Both the position numbers and the translations under genes were made by a program. The notes under the pieces were generated by a model. The model saw nothing but the letters and a program-made list of their open reading frames with translations, searched no databases and had not been told where the DNA came from. From positions 1-64,000 of the forward strand of contig WHVA01000398.1 of assembly GCA_015179125.1 (NCBI GenBank): 64,000 bases of DNA, written 5' to 3'. Of the stretch, positions 44,775 to 56,155 are shown piece by piece; positions within the stretch are counted from its first letter, which is position 1; each line of letters starts with the position of its first letter. Source of the DNA: Gautieria morchelliformis (lineage: Eukaryota > Basidiomycota > Agaricomycetes > Gomphales > Gomphaceae).

Positions 44775-47070
44775 ATGGCGCTCTACCAGTACACGGGGCA
44801 GTGCCTTCATTAGCAGGTCTGCCGGCATGCTATTCGTAGGTACGTATCCAATCTGGATAACTTTCTGGATCACCTTCTCTCGCAGCCAGAAGTACCTAAG
44901 ATCCAGATGCTTCATCCGTCCGTGGTGCTCCAGGTTCTTCGTGACTGAGAGGGCCGCTTGATTATCGATGTAGAGGTTAGATGGTTTCTCGAATTTTGAG
45001 CTGAGTTCGCTGAAAAGACTCCGTAGCCAGATGATTTCCGTTCCTGCAAAGACTGAGGCTACGAACTCGGCCTCCGTGGTGGATAAGGTAACAAAATTTT
45101 GTAACTTGCTGGCCCAACTAACTGCTTCAGTCCCAATTTTGATAAGGAATCCCGAGGCCGATCGGCCATTATCGGAATTTCCTCCATGGTCAGTGCCTGT
45201 CCACGTCTGGAGCGATTCGGCTGAGTGATCAGGTGCGAAGGTGAGGGCTAAGTCAATGGTCCCCTGCAGGTAGCGCAAAAGGTGCTTCACTGCTGCCCAA
45301 TGTGTCGGTCCGGGATTGGAGTTGAATCGTGCAAGGCGACCAATGGCATATGAGATATCAGGGCGTGTTGTGATCGCCAGGTAGTTCAGTGCACCGACTG
45401 CATTCAAATAGGGTATGTCCCTCATCTCTTCTATCTCTTCTGGGGTTGAAGGTCCTATGCTTGAGCTTAGATTTAGGCCTGGGGTCATTGGCGTAAACAC
45501 CGGTTGGCAATCCGACATTTGGAAACGCTCCAAGATCTCCCAAATGACTGCTTTTGGGATAGTCTCAATGTCTTTTGTGAGCGGTTATATTCCACCTCCA
45601 CACCTAACAATGATGTTGTTGGTCCCAGGTCTTTTAATTTGAAGATTTTGCCTAGTTCGTCCTTTACTCGATCTATTTCCTGCTTCGAGTCAGACACTAA
45701 GGTGAGATCATCAACGAACACAGGGATGATGATTCTGGTTGTGTCGTTCATCCAGATGTAAACACTCGGGTTGGATTGGAGGCGTCTGAATCCTATGCCT
45801 TCTAGGGCTGTTCCCAACCGTTTGTACCACAGTCTTCCACTCTGTTTCAGACCATAGAGCCCTCTTTTTAGTCTGCAGGCCCAATCTGCACCCCCTTGAT
45901 GGTGGCCTTCTGGCTGTTGCATATATATGTGTGCGTCACTGTCTACACATTGGAAATGTCCACAGATTCGATATGTGCTCCTTGGAGCGCCCCTTGAGCT
46001 AATATTGCACGCAGTGCTGCCCATCATGCGGTGGGGGCAAACACTTCGTCATAGTCAATACCTGGCCGCTGGGTGTAACCTTTTGTGACCAGGCAGCTCT
46101 TGTATTTATCAAGGGATCCGTCAGAGTGGAGTTTAATCCGGAATACCCAGCATGAGCCAATTGCCTTTTCTCCAGGCGGCAGTTGTTCTAATACCCATGT
46201 TCCATTCTCTAGCAGTGCCTGGATCTCTGCATCCATTGAGTACTTCCACAGTGGTGCGTCTGAGCGTCGCATCACCTCTGCAAATGTCCTGGGTACACGA
46301 TCATCTTTGATGGTTGCGTTTAACACCAGTTCAATGGTATCCGGTGAGATTTTATTCGTGCTGAAGACATTTGGGTCATCGTAAATGAATTCCAGGGCCT
46401 GAATTGTTGAGGCACTAGCTGCTTCACCGCCCTCAGGGCCTGGATCGTCATGATCAGGGGTGGGGCGTGGCCTGAAGAAGGGATTGTGGAGTTGGCGGTA
46501 ATCCTGTCAGACTGTGGCTCTACTGGAGGGGCAGGGTGGAGGCAGTGGGTCAGGTTGGGCAGGGGGGTCAATTTGTGGGGGCTCAGAGGCTGGATCAGGG
46601 TCTGGATTTGGAGCTGGTTCAGGAGGAGGTGAAATCTCAAGGTCATTGTTGAGGGGAGCTGGGTCTGGAGGGGGCTGTGCAGTCGGTACAGCATCGGCTT
46701 CAATGGGTAAGAGGGCAGGTGGTGGAATGCCAGGATGATTTGTATCTGTGGTAGAGAGGCCTGGGAAATCAGATTCATCAAAAATGATATCACGCGATAT
46801 GATGGTGCGTTTCGTGTGGGGATCCAGGCAGCGCCATCCTTTGTATCCATCCTCAAAACCAAGGTAAATGCATTTTTGGGATTTTGGTTGTAGGCCGTCT
46901 CTCTCACTTTTCTGGATATGGACATATGCAGCACAATGAAGGTGCGCAGCATTCCAAGATCTGGTTTGCTGCCATACCAGGCTTGATATATTTCTTACAG
47001 CATGATTTGACCATAATATTTCATTAGGAGGCCGAATGTCTGGAAAGAGATCAAGCCGGCCCATCTCCAC
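44775..47070 (-). pseudogene. copia pol: integrase end, reverse transcriptase, RNase H
   Basis: Order on the minus strand: C-terminal integrase with AAYVHIQKSERDGLQPKS and GYKGWRCLDP; a Pro-rich linker (about 46700-46510); RT start with WKYSMDAEIQALLENGTW and DYDEVFAPTA; RT core with GLYGLKQSGRLWYK and FVDDLTLVSD, the copia form of the YVDD motif; RNase H with TEAEFVAS and IDNQAALSV. Frameshifts are evident at about 46025 and 45545 and near 46500. The last codons (LVER..) continue across the gypsy insertion to a stop at 37908-37910, giving an ending ..TMGLY. Non-functional. Confidence 0.85.
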
Positions 47071-47079
47071 TCCCTACTT

Positions 47080-48540
47080 GTTTTGATTCCTGGCTCATTC
47101 GACAATGATGCTCGACTCTGCACGCTCAACTTTGGACACTCGATTATTGTGGTCTAGCTCTGATTTCTCTCTCTATTCCGTACTTGATGTTCGCGCCTAT
47201 GCTTTGCTAAGCTATCACCCGCCCTGTATTTATGACCTGAAATAAAGGTCATTTGTGGCTATATACAAGTCCCAAAAGCACTTGAATACCGCGCAAAGAC
47301 CGCTGCTGGCAAGCTACAAAATGTGCTAAAATGTTCATGATCACTACTGAATTTCAGCCTGTGCCGATTGGAGGAAAAAACTTAAGGTAGCCGGTTCCAA
47401 GCTCCTTTTTAACTTCTTATCCCTTATGAACTGATTCTCCAGGCGCCGATTGTACTGATTTTCAGGGGGCGCTGTTCCTGCAGTGCATGTAGGTGACCCG
47501 ACAACATGCATGGGATCAGGTGAAACCTGCAGGGCCAAGGCAGTAGGTCTTGTGTAAGAACTTACCTTCTTAAACACAGAATAGTAGCTTAGTTGGACCA
47601 AGAGCGAATTGGAGGAGGACGTTGACTCGATCGGCGGAGTTTCAAAGCGCTTCTCTGTCATCCACTTTCTCTCAAACATCACATATTGATATAGTATCTC
47701 ATCTATCAACTTCTCGCCACGTGATAGCCGCAGCTACCCAGTACTACTGCACTAGTAGTATATACTGTAAGCAATGTTTGTGTCAGTAATTGCTGAAAAG
47801 TTTTTTAATGCTCCTCAGAGTCACGGTTCACCAATGTGCCAGTGAAGGGTTTTTTAAGCTGGGCCGTTTCTGATCAGCCTAGTAGCATATATAAGCACTT
47901 CTCAACTTCTCCCTGTTCTCAGCTTCCAGTGATTTTAATTTTTCAGTGGATCAGTGCAGAAATTTGAAACCCCTCAATTCTAAAGATACAGATTATAGCC
48001 CAATGGACGACTCCCATGGTCTCTTACATCGAGCCTCTTGTGCCTGTGACACAGACCCGACTGCGACGGTGACTCACTACCGAACACCTTTTCAGTCCGT
48101 GCTCGTGCCCGTCAGAACAAGGTTTTTGCAGTGTTGAGTTTCCTAGTGGCGATCATGTCATTACATATAACATCACACCGTCCACCTTCGTCACGCATCG
48201 CTGCATCTATGAAGGCTCTGAGCAAGCTGCGCCACAGATACATGAGGTGACCAAGAAGACACTAAATATACATCTCAATTGAGGTATTGTGAGGTGTTAA
48301 ATAAGACCTTTCCGTTCCGTGGTCGTATAAAGGACCATGGATATCGACTGTTGGATGTTTCTCCAATAAGCTCAGCACAATCGCATCTTTGTTTGTGCTT
48401 AGCTGCTGGAGTCTTTTCATCGGAGGAACTAAGTATGGTACCTTTAACAACTTTAGCCCAACTGTTGTCGAACTGGTAAGCTGTCTTGATATATCTATTA
48501 CAATTCACCGTAAACTGACCTCCCCCTCACCCACATCAGG
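47080..48540. other. 1.4 kb without an assigned gene; some coding-like pieces
   Basis: 47709-47344 (-) reads LSYYSVFKKVSSYTRPTAL, then ENQYNRRLENQFIRDKK, possibly real exons. 48120-48265 (+) reads VEFPSGDHVITYNITPSTF then EGSEQAAPQIHEVTKK. I know neither. They may be parts of disrupted host genes next to the copia break. Confidence 0.3.
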
Positions 48541-48940
48541 AGTGCTCAGGACTATGCCTATGTGACCATTGCTTCCTTGAGTATGAGTAATCCAGTTCCT
48601 CAACACGATTATTCACTTGGCATTCTGCCGCAGCTTTCCTAGTCTATGACACTATTCTCACCCTACCACAAGAAATTGAGCAAGTGTGGAGTCGGAAGTT
48701 TAGGGCTATAGCACTGCTCTACATCATTGGGCGCTATCTTACAATAGGTATACTGCTGTTGGGATATAGGGAGTTGATGGTGCTACTCTAACTTGCTCCC
48801 GGTCACGGTTGTACTCACAAACTTCTACAGGCCTTTATACTTATATTCCCGGGCCCTGTCCAACCATTTGGACTCAATGTGTTGAATGTCTGCTCAAACC
48901 TTGCTCACCTTTCAGATGTCAAGTCATTGCTAAGTCTGGC
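48541..48940 (+). pseudogene. DUF6533 membrane-protein exons, partial
   Basis: Exon one: AQDYAYVTIASL, ending at a GTATGAGT donor. Exon two, after CTGCCGCAG at about 48633: FLVYDTILTLPQEIEQVW, then RKFRAIALLYIIGRYLTI, followed by a GTATAC donor. This is the start of DUF6533-type multi-pass membrane proteins, a large Agaricomycete family of unknown function (YDxxLTxxxEIexxW..K..RYLP). A third piece after CTTCTACAG (about 48832) is uncertain. The rest is absent: the LINE insertion begins 120 bp downstream. No start Met was identified. Confidence 0.6.
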
Positions 48941-49055
48941 TAGTCTCCAACGTAAGGATAGGTGTTGAATTTCGATTTCGAAATGCCCATCTGTAATTTT
49001 TTGCAGTGCCGGCGATTGGACGGACATTCGCAATTTCCCGCCAAAACCGTGGAGT

Positions 49056-49068
49056 ACTTGTCTTACTC
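49056..49068. repeat. LINE-A target-site duplication, 5' copy
   Basis: ACTTGTCTTACTC, repeated after the poly-A at 55654-55666. Confidence 0.85.
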
Positions 49069-49215
49069 TCAAGCTTTCTCACGCTCACCACCACCACCAA
49101 AACCCATAAAATTCCAATCCCCAAACATCCACACACTCCAACCGTAGCTAGTACACCGCGAGTAGCACTAAACACTAGTACAAAAGCCTCCACCGAAAAA
49201 GGCACCAAAAGGGCT

Positions 49216-50911
49216 ATGCCACCCAATGCAGAGCCTCACCCGTCCGCACTGGCGCCAGCCCGAACAAGAGCTAGCAGCCAGCAGACGAGCACCAAAACTA
49301 GAACCGAGCTGATAGCAGACCCATACGCGTCAGTACGCACCAAGGAACAGGCGAGAGCGTTCCTGGACAGACAGGGCTTCTTCGCCAAAGACAGCCTGGC
49401 AACAACAGAACAGCTAAGCTACATCCTTCTGTCTCTCTAGCACACAGCTCTACAGGCAAAGTACTCGAAGAAGGCGCCAGATCGGTCGCCATCCTCATGA
49501 CCGACAAAACAGCCAAGGACCTCGGAACAGCAGTCATGCGATACGTCGAAAACAACTTAGTGCCCGTACTCAGCAAAGTCGAATCCATCGTAGAGGCCAC
49601 GCACGAGATCACCGACACATCGAAAAACATGACGGACGAGGCAAACCTAGCAGTAGAGGAGGTGTGCAGCGTGCAGAGGATAAGAAGTGAAGCGATGGGG
49701 GAAAGATCTACGGAAAACACATATGCGGCCGTGCTTAGAGGTAACGTCCCCCCATCACACCCCAGTAACCTGGGCAGAGCGAAAGCAAGAGAATGTCAAA
49801 TACTAATAGATAAAGATCCAAAAGCAGAACACAACGCGCTAGGAAACCTAACGGAACAAGAGCTGGTCACCAAAGCCAACCAGGCGCTCGAACAGCTAGA
49901 AGGAATCAACATCGACACCGACATCAGCTTCATAGGAGCCAAAACGCTAGCCAACGGGGGCATGGTATACGAGCTGAATACGCCCGCAGCAGCCAGGTGG
50001 GTCCAAACAAACAAGACACAGCTCGCACACAAACTGGGCGGCACATCGGTCATCAAGGACCGGGCGGTCGCAGTCTTGGTGGAGTACGTCCCAGTGACGC
50101 ACTCCCCTGAGGCCATGGGAGAACTCAGGAAGGTTGAAAGAGACTCGAAGCTGCCATACGACACATTGATATCAATGAGGTGGATTAACCAGCAAACCGC
50201 AGAATGCAGGGACAGCGCTCAGCCCACTTGATAGCTAAGTTTTCTTCAATCCAGGCCGCAAACCAAAGTATACGCGATGGGCTGATTATCTCAGGAAAGC
50301 GCACGTGGGCGAGGAGAATGAGGAGGGAACCGAGGAGATGCCTCAAATGCCAAAGGCTCAATGCGAGACACATGGCGGCGGAGTGCAAGGCAGAAGAAGC
50401 GTGCGGGACGTGCAGAGGGTCACACAGAACAGCGGAATGCGAGGAAACAGACCCGGCCCGTTTCAAATGCGTCAATTGCAACATGAACGGACACGCATCC
50501 TGGGACCGGACGTGCCCACGGTTCATGTCGGCATGCCACACCATAGAAAAAGCGGACCCAGAAGGCACATACAAATTCTTCCCCGACGAACAACCATGGA
50601 TGTGGGAGCAGCATGGCCACACAGATCCGACAACTGGCACAGAGACCTCCCATCAGCAACAACAGACCCAACAAGAGAACAACAGAGGGAGAGCACAGCA
50701 ACAGCAGAACACCAATAGAGGAGGCGAAAGAGCAGCGTCGAGGGCAGGGGAGAGGGGCAGAGGCAGACACAACACAAATCCCACGACGGGACACAGGGAT
50801 CAGGGCTGGAACACCGTCGGTGCTCGACAGACAACGTTAGACGAGTACGAGCCAAGAGGAGACCAGCAAGACGATATCGATAGTCACCCCCAAGACGCAC
50901 AGACTAGATGA
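49216..50911 (+). pseudogene. LINE-A ORF1 (gag-like, three CCHC knuckles)
   Basis: Start MPPNAEPHP, matching LINE-B ORF1. Helical region after SYILLSL, where a TAG at 49438 and a frameshift break the frame; another frameshift lies near 50200. The zinc knuckles are CLKCQRLNARHMAAEC, CGTCRGSHRTAEC and CVNCNMNGHASWDRTC, typical of Tad1/I-type LINE ORF1, which binds element RNA. The C terminus is Gln/Asn/Arg-rich. The stop TGA overlaps the ORF2 start as ATGA at 50908. Confidence 0.85.
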
Positions 50912-53900
50912 GTGAAAACGAGGAAACGATAAAAAGAATATGGATAAGACAACAGAACACAAACAAATCCCTCACAGCTACCGCAGACATGTTATCCACA
51001 GCTACACCCGACAAATACGATATTATCGCCATACAAGAACCCTACCTAGACTTCCTCGGAAACGCTAGAGCCACTTCTCACTGGTACACGGTTTATCCCA
51101 GATCGCATTACATGGACAGACAGAAGAAAACAAGAACAATGATCCTGGTCAGCAAGAGAATCGCCACGGACACATGGGCTGCAACCGACGTGGGAATGCC
51201 GGACGCCACAGCCATTAGGATCAAAACAGACACCGGACACATACTCCTTGTCAACATATACTGTGACTGCAAGAACTCCGATAGCCTACACGCGACGAAG
51301 GCCTTCATATGAAGACAGCACAACAAAAGAGGGATGGGAGAAGAAGATCTGGGCATGATATGGGTCGGGGACTTCAATCGACACCATCCGCAGTGGGATG
51401 AAGAGCGAAATAACCAGCTCTTCACGAGGAGCAACCTAGACGACGCCCAGCAATTAATAGACGCGATGGTGGAATGGGACTTACAGATGGCCCTCCCAAA
51501 AGGCATCCCGACACTCCGAGCCATGTCAACGGGAAACAACACACGCACCGATAACGTCTTCATTGTTGGGTGCATTTATGCTCCTGCACCAAAATCAAGC
51601 ATAATATGTTCAATTTATTGTGTGGTGTTTCCAATTGTTTCTCACATTGTTCTTGTACCATGCATCCATTTCTCTGCTTATTTTCGAAATTTTCTAGTCA
51701 CTCTCTATCTCTCCATTTCATTCTGTTATTTCTACTTTCACACGGCTGCACCCAGCGGAGTTTGAAATGACTTCGACGCGCGAGCCCTTGGGCGCTAAAG
51801 GGCCGGGTGCAAGTATATGCCTTCTGAGACAGGATTACACTCCTCTCTCAGTGACAATAAATTCACTGAGAGAGGCGAGTAGTATTCTTCATATTTACAT
51901 AGCATGTTGACTGAAAATCATGTAGTGTATTTGATTCTAGGTACTGTATTAATACATCAGTGACAATAAATTCACTGAGAGAGTGTATTTGATTCTAGCT
52001 TTCTAAGAACTCTACCGAACCTTCCCTGCCATAGCCCCTAGTTGCTAACATTCATATCTTCTGAACTGGTTGAGCAACTAATGTATTGCTATACAGTGCC
52101 TGAGGAACTACCCACCAAAACCGACCACTACCCGATCAACACCACCCTTGAGGTCACACCACGGAGGCCGCTCCACCAGAGAGAAGGAACTACAGGCTAG
52201 TAGATTGGAAAGAGTTCAGCGAGAGACTAGAAGGAAGGCTCAGAGAGGCAATACCGGCGCCGATCCCCATAGACGAGCAACACTTCTACTACAACCTCAG
52301 AGCGATCACTGACCACATAGCAGGAGTGACAGCTGAGATGGTGCCCATAACAAAACCCTCGCCATTCATGAAGCGATGGTGGTCGAGAGACCTCTCCCAA
52401 AAAAGGAAGGCAGCGAGACAGGCAGGCAGGAAGTCCTACGCGCACAGAAACGACCTAGAACACGCGACACACCTGCAATACAGAGACGCGCGCAACAGGT
52501 ACTCTGAGGCGATAAAAAAATCCAAAAAAGAGCACTGGGAGGACTTCCTCGAGAGGACCAACCAGACAACAGTGTGGACAGCACACAAATATGCGTCAGC
52601 TGACCCGACGGACGGGGGCAGAGCCCGAGTACCAACACTCACCGCCAAACCTCGAGACGGCTCGAAATGGGTAGCAGAGACGAACAATGACAAGGCGCAG
52701 ATGCTCTTCACAACCTTCTTCCCCGCAACGACAAACAACCCCATGCCAGCCCCAGACGACCACTCATACCCCCCGGCAGCATTCGAATACGAGGGAATTC
52801 CGGACAGTCAGATCAGAAGAGTGATGGAGAGGCTAAACTCCTTCAAGGCGCCAGGAGCCAACGGTATCCCCAACTCTGTACTGAAACAGTGTATTGACGT
52901 TATCCTTCCCTTCATAGGCCCTCTGTTCTGAGCCACCTTTGCGTTGAAGGTATACCCCCCGGAGTGGAGGGACTCAATCACGAAAGTCCTCAGAAAACCC
53001 GGAAAAAAAGATTACACTGCTCCCGGAGCCTATAGACCGATAGCGCTCCTCGACACCCTAGGAAAAGTCCTGTCCGCATGCGTCGCTGAAGACCTAGTCA
53101 AAATGACGGAAAGATACCTTCTATTACCAGACAACCACTTCAGGTGCCGGCCGGGACGGTCCACAACTGATGCGCTGCACTACGTGACGGGAACAGCGAA
53201 GGATGCATGGCGAAAGGGAAGGGTGATGGGAATGCTGTTCCTTGACATAAAGGGAGCCTTCCCCAGCATAACCTTACCGCAGTTGATCCACAACATGCGC
53301 CAGCGAGGGGTACCTAAAGAATACACCGAGTGGATTCGCAGAAAGGTCCAGGGAGGCTAACCTCTGTACAATTCGACGACTACAGCACCCCCAAGATCGA
53401 AATAAGACACGGCATGGATCAAGGATGTCCCTTGTCCACGATCGCATATCAGTACTACAACGCGGATCTGCTCGAAGTCGCCGATAAGAAGAGAGGCGAG
53501 GACTGCGTGGGATTCATCGACGACACAACGTTGATGGCTGAGGGAGCAGACCTGGAAGACGCGTTCGAAAAGCTAACAAATATGATGATCAGACCCAGGG
53601 GAGCACAAGAATGGGCGAGGAAGCACGACTGCACCTTCGTGATGGAAAAATTTGGGCTCATGGGTCTGACCAGACGACGCGAGGCCGATCCAAGCAAGGC
53701 TAAGAAAACCAGACCTGCTCCCAGGCCCTCCATAACGATCGGACAGCACGTCATAAAGCCGGTGCCAACCCACAAGTTCATCGGGGTACTGGTTGACCAA
53801 GAGCTATGATACAAGGAGCAGACCAACTACGTGCTCCAGAAGGGGAGCAAATTCATCGAACAGTACCGGAGACTCGCGAAGCCATCGAGAGGGGTGCCAG

Positions 53901-55345
53901 CTAAGCACATGCGCCAGTACTACCTGGCGGTCACAGTCCCCAAACTTTTGTATGCCGCTGATGTATTTCTAATCCCAGGTACCGCGAGCAACAAAGGCAC
54001 AAAGGGTCACATTAATAAGTTAGCCAGGGTACAAAGTCAGGCGGCCCTCGCAATAACAGCGGCCATGAGGACCACGGCGAGTGACACACTAGATGCGCAT
54101 GCGAATTTACTGCCGTTCCAACTGCTGGTAGACAAACTAATACACAGAGCCGCTACCAGACTCACCTGCCTCCCAGAAACACATCCATTGACCCCTAGAA
54201 TCAATCGTGCTGCCTCGAGATACGTCAGAAGGCACCGAACCTCGCTACACGAGATTCTACATGCATACCAGCTCAGGCCAAAAGAGATGGAAAAAATATA
54301 CACGGTAGTACGAGGGCCAAAGTGGGAGCCGGCGTGCCAGATTTGAATCCCGGAGGACGAGAAGAAAGCTATTGCCGAGCTGAACAGCGACACGGCCGAG
54401 GTTCAAATATACTCTGACGGGTCCTGCATCGACGGAGGAGTTGGCGCAGCAGTGGTGCTATACAGGAACGGAAGGGGGAAGGGAGGAATGCGCAGTGCGG
54501 CTATACCTGGGCCCCGAAGAAGAGCACACAGTGTTCGAGGCAGAGCTGGTGGGAGCCGCGATGGGAGCAAAGCTGCTGAATAGCGAGCGGAGTGGCAGAT
54601 ACATGATAGGTATGGACAGTCAAGCGGCAATAATGACCACGAGGAGAGAAAAACAGATGTCTGCCCAATACTTAGTCGACGCCCTCCACAGACAGCTAGA
54701 AGGAGTTCTAGAAGCACAGCCAGGCACCACGATATGTATAAGATGGACACCGGGACACAAAGGGATCCGGGGAAACGAGAGGGCAGACCAAGAGGCGAAA
54801 AAAGCGGCAAAGGGGGACAGTAGCGAGGAAAGGTTCATCCCGATAGAGTGCAGAGGGCTAATGCCAATTAGCAGATCAGAAGAGTTACAGAAGCACCAGA
54901 AAGAACTCAAGCGCAGATCAAGCGAGCTCTTCGCCAAATCCCCAAGGGCGACCATGGCGCACAAGATCGACAGGACCATGCCATCAGCGGCCTTTGCACG
55001 ACTGACAGACGTACTGGCACGCAGACAAGCTGCCCTGCTCATACAGATAAGGACCAGCCGCGTAGCCCTCAACAAGCATCTACACAGAATCGGCAAGGCA
55101 GACTCACCTACATGCGCGAAGTGCAGGAGCGCCGACGAGACGGTGCACCATTACCTTTTCAGGTGCCCAGTGTACAGCAGCGCGCGCGAGAAGCTGGAGG
55201 GAGAGCTAAAGAGAGGGCAAGAGCGGCGAACACCCTACTCGCAAAGCCAAGGGCAATGAAACCTCTGTTCAGGTACATAAAGGACACCGAACGTTTCGGA
55301 GGGATCCAAGGGGGAACAACAACGAGGGGAGAGGAGAGACGATAA
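50908..55345 (+). pseudogene. LINE-A ORF2 (endonuclease, RT, RNase H)
   Basis: Endonuclease: YDIIAIQEPYLDF and WVGDFNRHHPQWD (APE type). In-frame TGA at 51310. The frame is interrupted by the solo LTR (51564-52050) and resumes at SSELVEQLMYCYTVPEE. RT: FKAPGANGIPN, YRPIALLDTLGK, FLDIKGAFPS, DQGCPLSTIAYQYYNAD and FIDDTTLMAEG. TGAs at 52929, 53807 and 54344 and frameshifts near 52190, 53350 and 54440. RNase H: YSDGSC, MDSQAAI and WTPGHKGIRGNERADQE. A CCHC-like CAKCRSADETVHHYLFRC end follows. At 52929 the related LINE-B has an Arg codon, so that TGA fits a C-to-T change at CGA. Confidence 0.9.
51559..52055. mobile_element. solo LTR inside LINE-A ORF2
   Basis: 487 bp (51564-52050) starting TGTTGGG and ending CTAACA, flanked by TTCAT on both sides (51559-51563, 52051-52055): TG..CA ends plus a 5-bp duplication mark an LTR. 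Removing it and one TTCAT rejoins the ORF2 frame. No internal element sequence remains, so it arose by LTR-LTR recombination. Inside, CTCTCTCAGTGA..TCACTGAGAGAG forms a hairpin (about 51850-51885), and this block is repeated, partly, near 51957-52000. Confidence 0.85.
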
Positions 55346-55633
55346 GGGAAAAGCGGGGAACAGGCAGGAGAGTGGAAAAGAACGGCTAGGAACCAAAAGA
55401 GAGGGATGGAGAACGGGGAGCAGGAGAGGATGAATAGGGAACCCGAAAAGGAACATACCACGAGCAACCCGCACATCTCACCCCGCCACCACAGGCACGG
55501 AATTGCCCAGGGCTTCACCCAAGGAGCACAAGCGGAGACAGAGAAAGAAAGGCCAGATAGCATACCTGACAGGGACGGAAAATGTAGCAACGTCTTACAT
55601 AGGGCTATGCCCCAAAAGACGAAAAATTGGATT

Positions 55634-55654
55634 AAAAAAAAAAAAAAAAAAAAA
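55634..55654 (+). other. LINE-A poly-A tail
   Basis: 21 consecutive A after GGATT. The last A is shared with the 3' target duplication (55654-55666). Confidence 0.9.
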
Positions 55655-55666
55655 CTTGTCTTACTC

Positions 55667-56017
55667 GGGGTTTGAGTCTAGGATCTGTAATCGCTCAGAT
55701 TATATGTGACTTCAGTTCAATTGTACATTTGACAAGTGTAATGTATATTCGATCATCACTTCGCAGCTAGTAGTCGTGCACGATGGATGTATATTCTACT
55801 CTGCTATCCAACAGCCTTTTCTGAATAGGTGTGTGCTCATATCACTGTCTGTATATGGCTGCCTAGTGACGCATATTTGCAGAAGTAAGAATATATTACC
55901 ATAACCAAAGGCTTGAATTTGAGACGCTTTGGTTTTAGTGTCTATAGCCGAAGAAACATTTTCTCTAACATTTGACACTGTGGTCGTAGCTCAAATACAC
56001 ACTCTATGAATCGGACT
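55667..56017. other. 350 bp between the two LINEs, nothing recognised
   Basis: Original host DNA downstream of the LINE-A target. Short frames only; it does not resemble the 5' part of the NLR gene. Confidence 0.5.
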
Positions 56018-56155
56018 TTTCTCACGCTTACCACCACCACCAAAATACCCAAAATCGCACTTCACACACACACGCTCACTAAACCGCACACCAGTGCATC
56101 GCTGAATACAGCTAGCGGCGAAAACGAGCTTCCCTGAAAAGAAGCTGTCAAAACG

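Larger units (their letters stand above)
37700..47070 (-). mobile_element. Ty1/copia element, 5'-truncated, interrupted by a chromovirus
   Basis: Minus-strand pol begins inside the integrase at about 47070 and ends with a stop at 37908-37910. The body is split at ATGGC by the gypsy element 37937-44774. After the stop, a polypurine-like AAGGGGGTG precedes TGTTGCTGCAGC, the likely start of the 3' LTR. Inside that LTR, CTGAGTTCGAAGGAG occurs twice (37722, 37786) and inverted at 37817. The outer edge of the LTR was not found, so the left limit is a guess. Gag, protease and most of integrase are missing. Confidence 0.75.
49069..55653 (+). mobile_element. LINE-A: full-length Tad1-like non-LTR retrotransposon, decayed
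   Basis: Bounded by the 13-bp duplication ACTTGTCTTACTC and ending in a 21-A tail (55634-55654). The 5' end TTTCTCACGCTCACCACCACC is shared with LINE-B at 56018, confirming a natural 5' end. Two ORFs: ORF1 with three zinc knuckles; ORF2 with endonuclease, RT, RNase H and a CCHC end. A 487-bp solo LTR lies inside ORF2. Several stops and frameshifts make it inactive. Confidence 0.9.
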
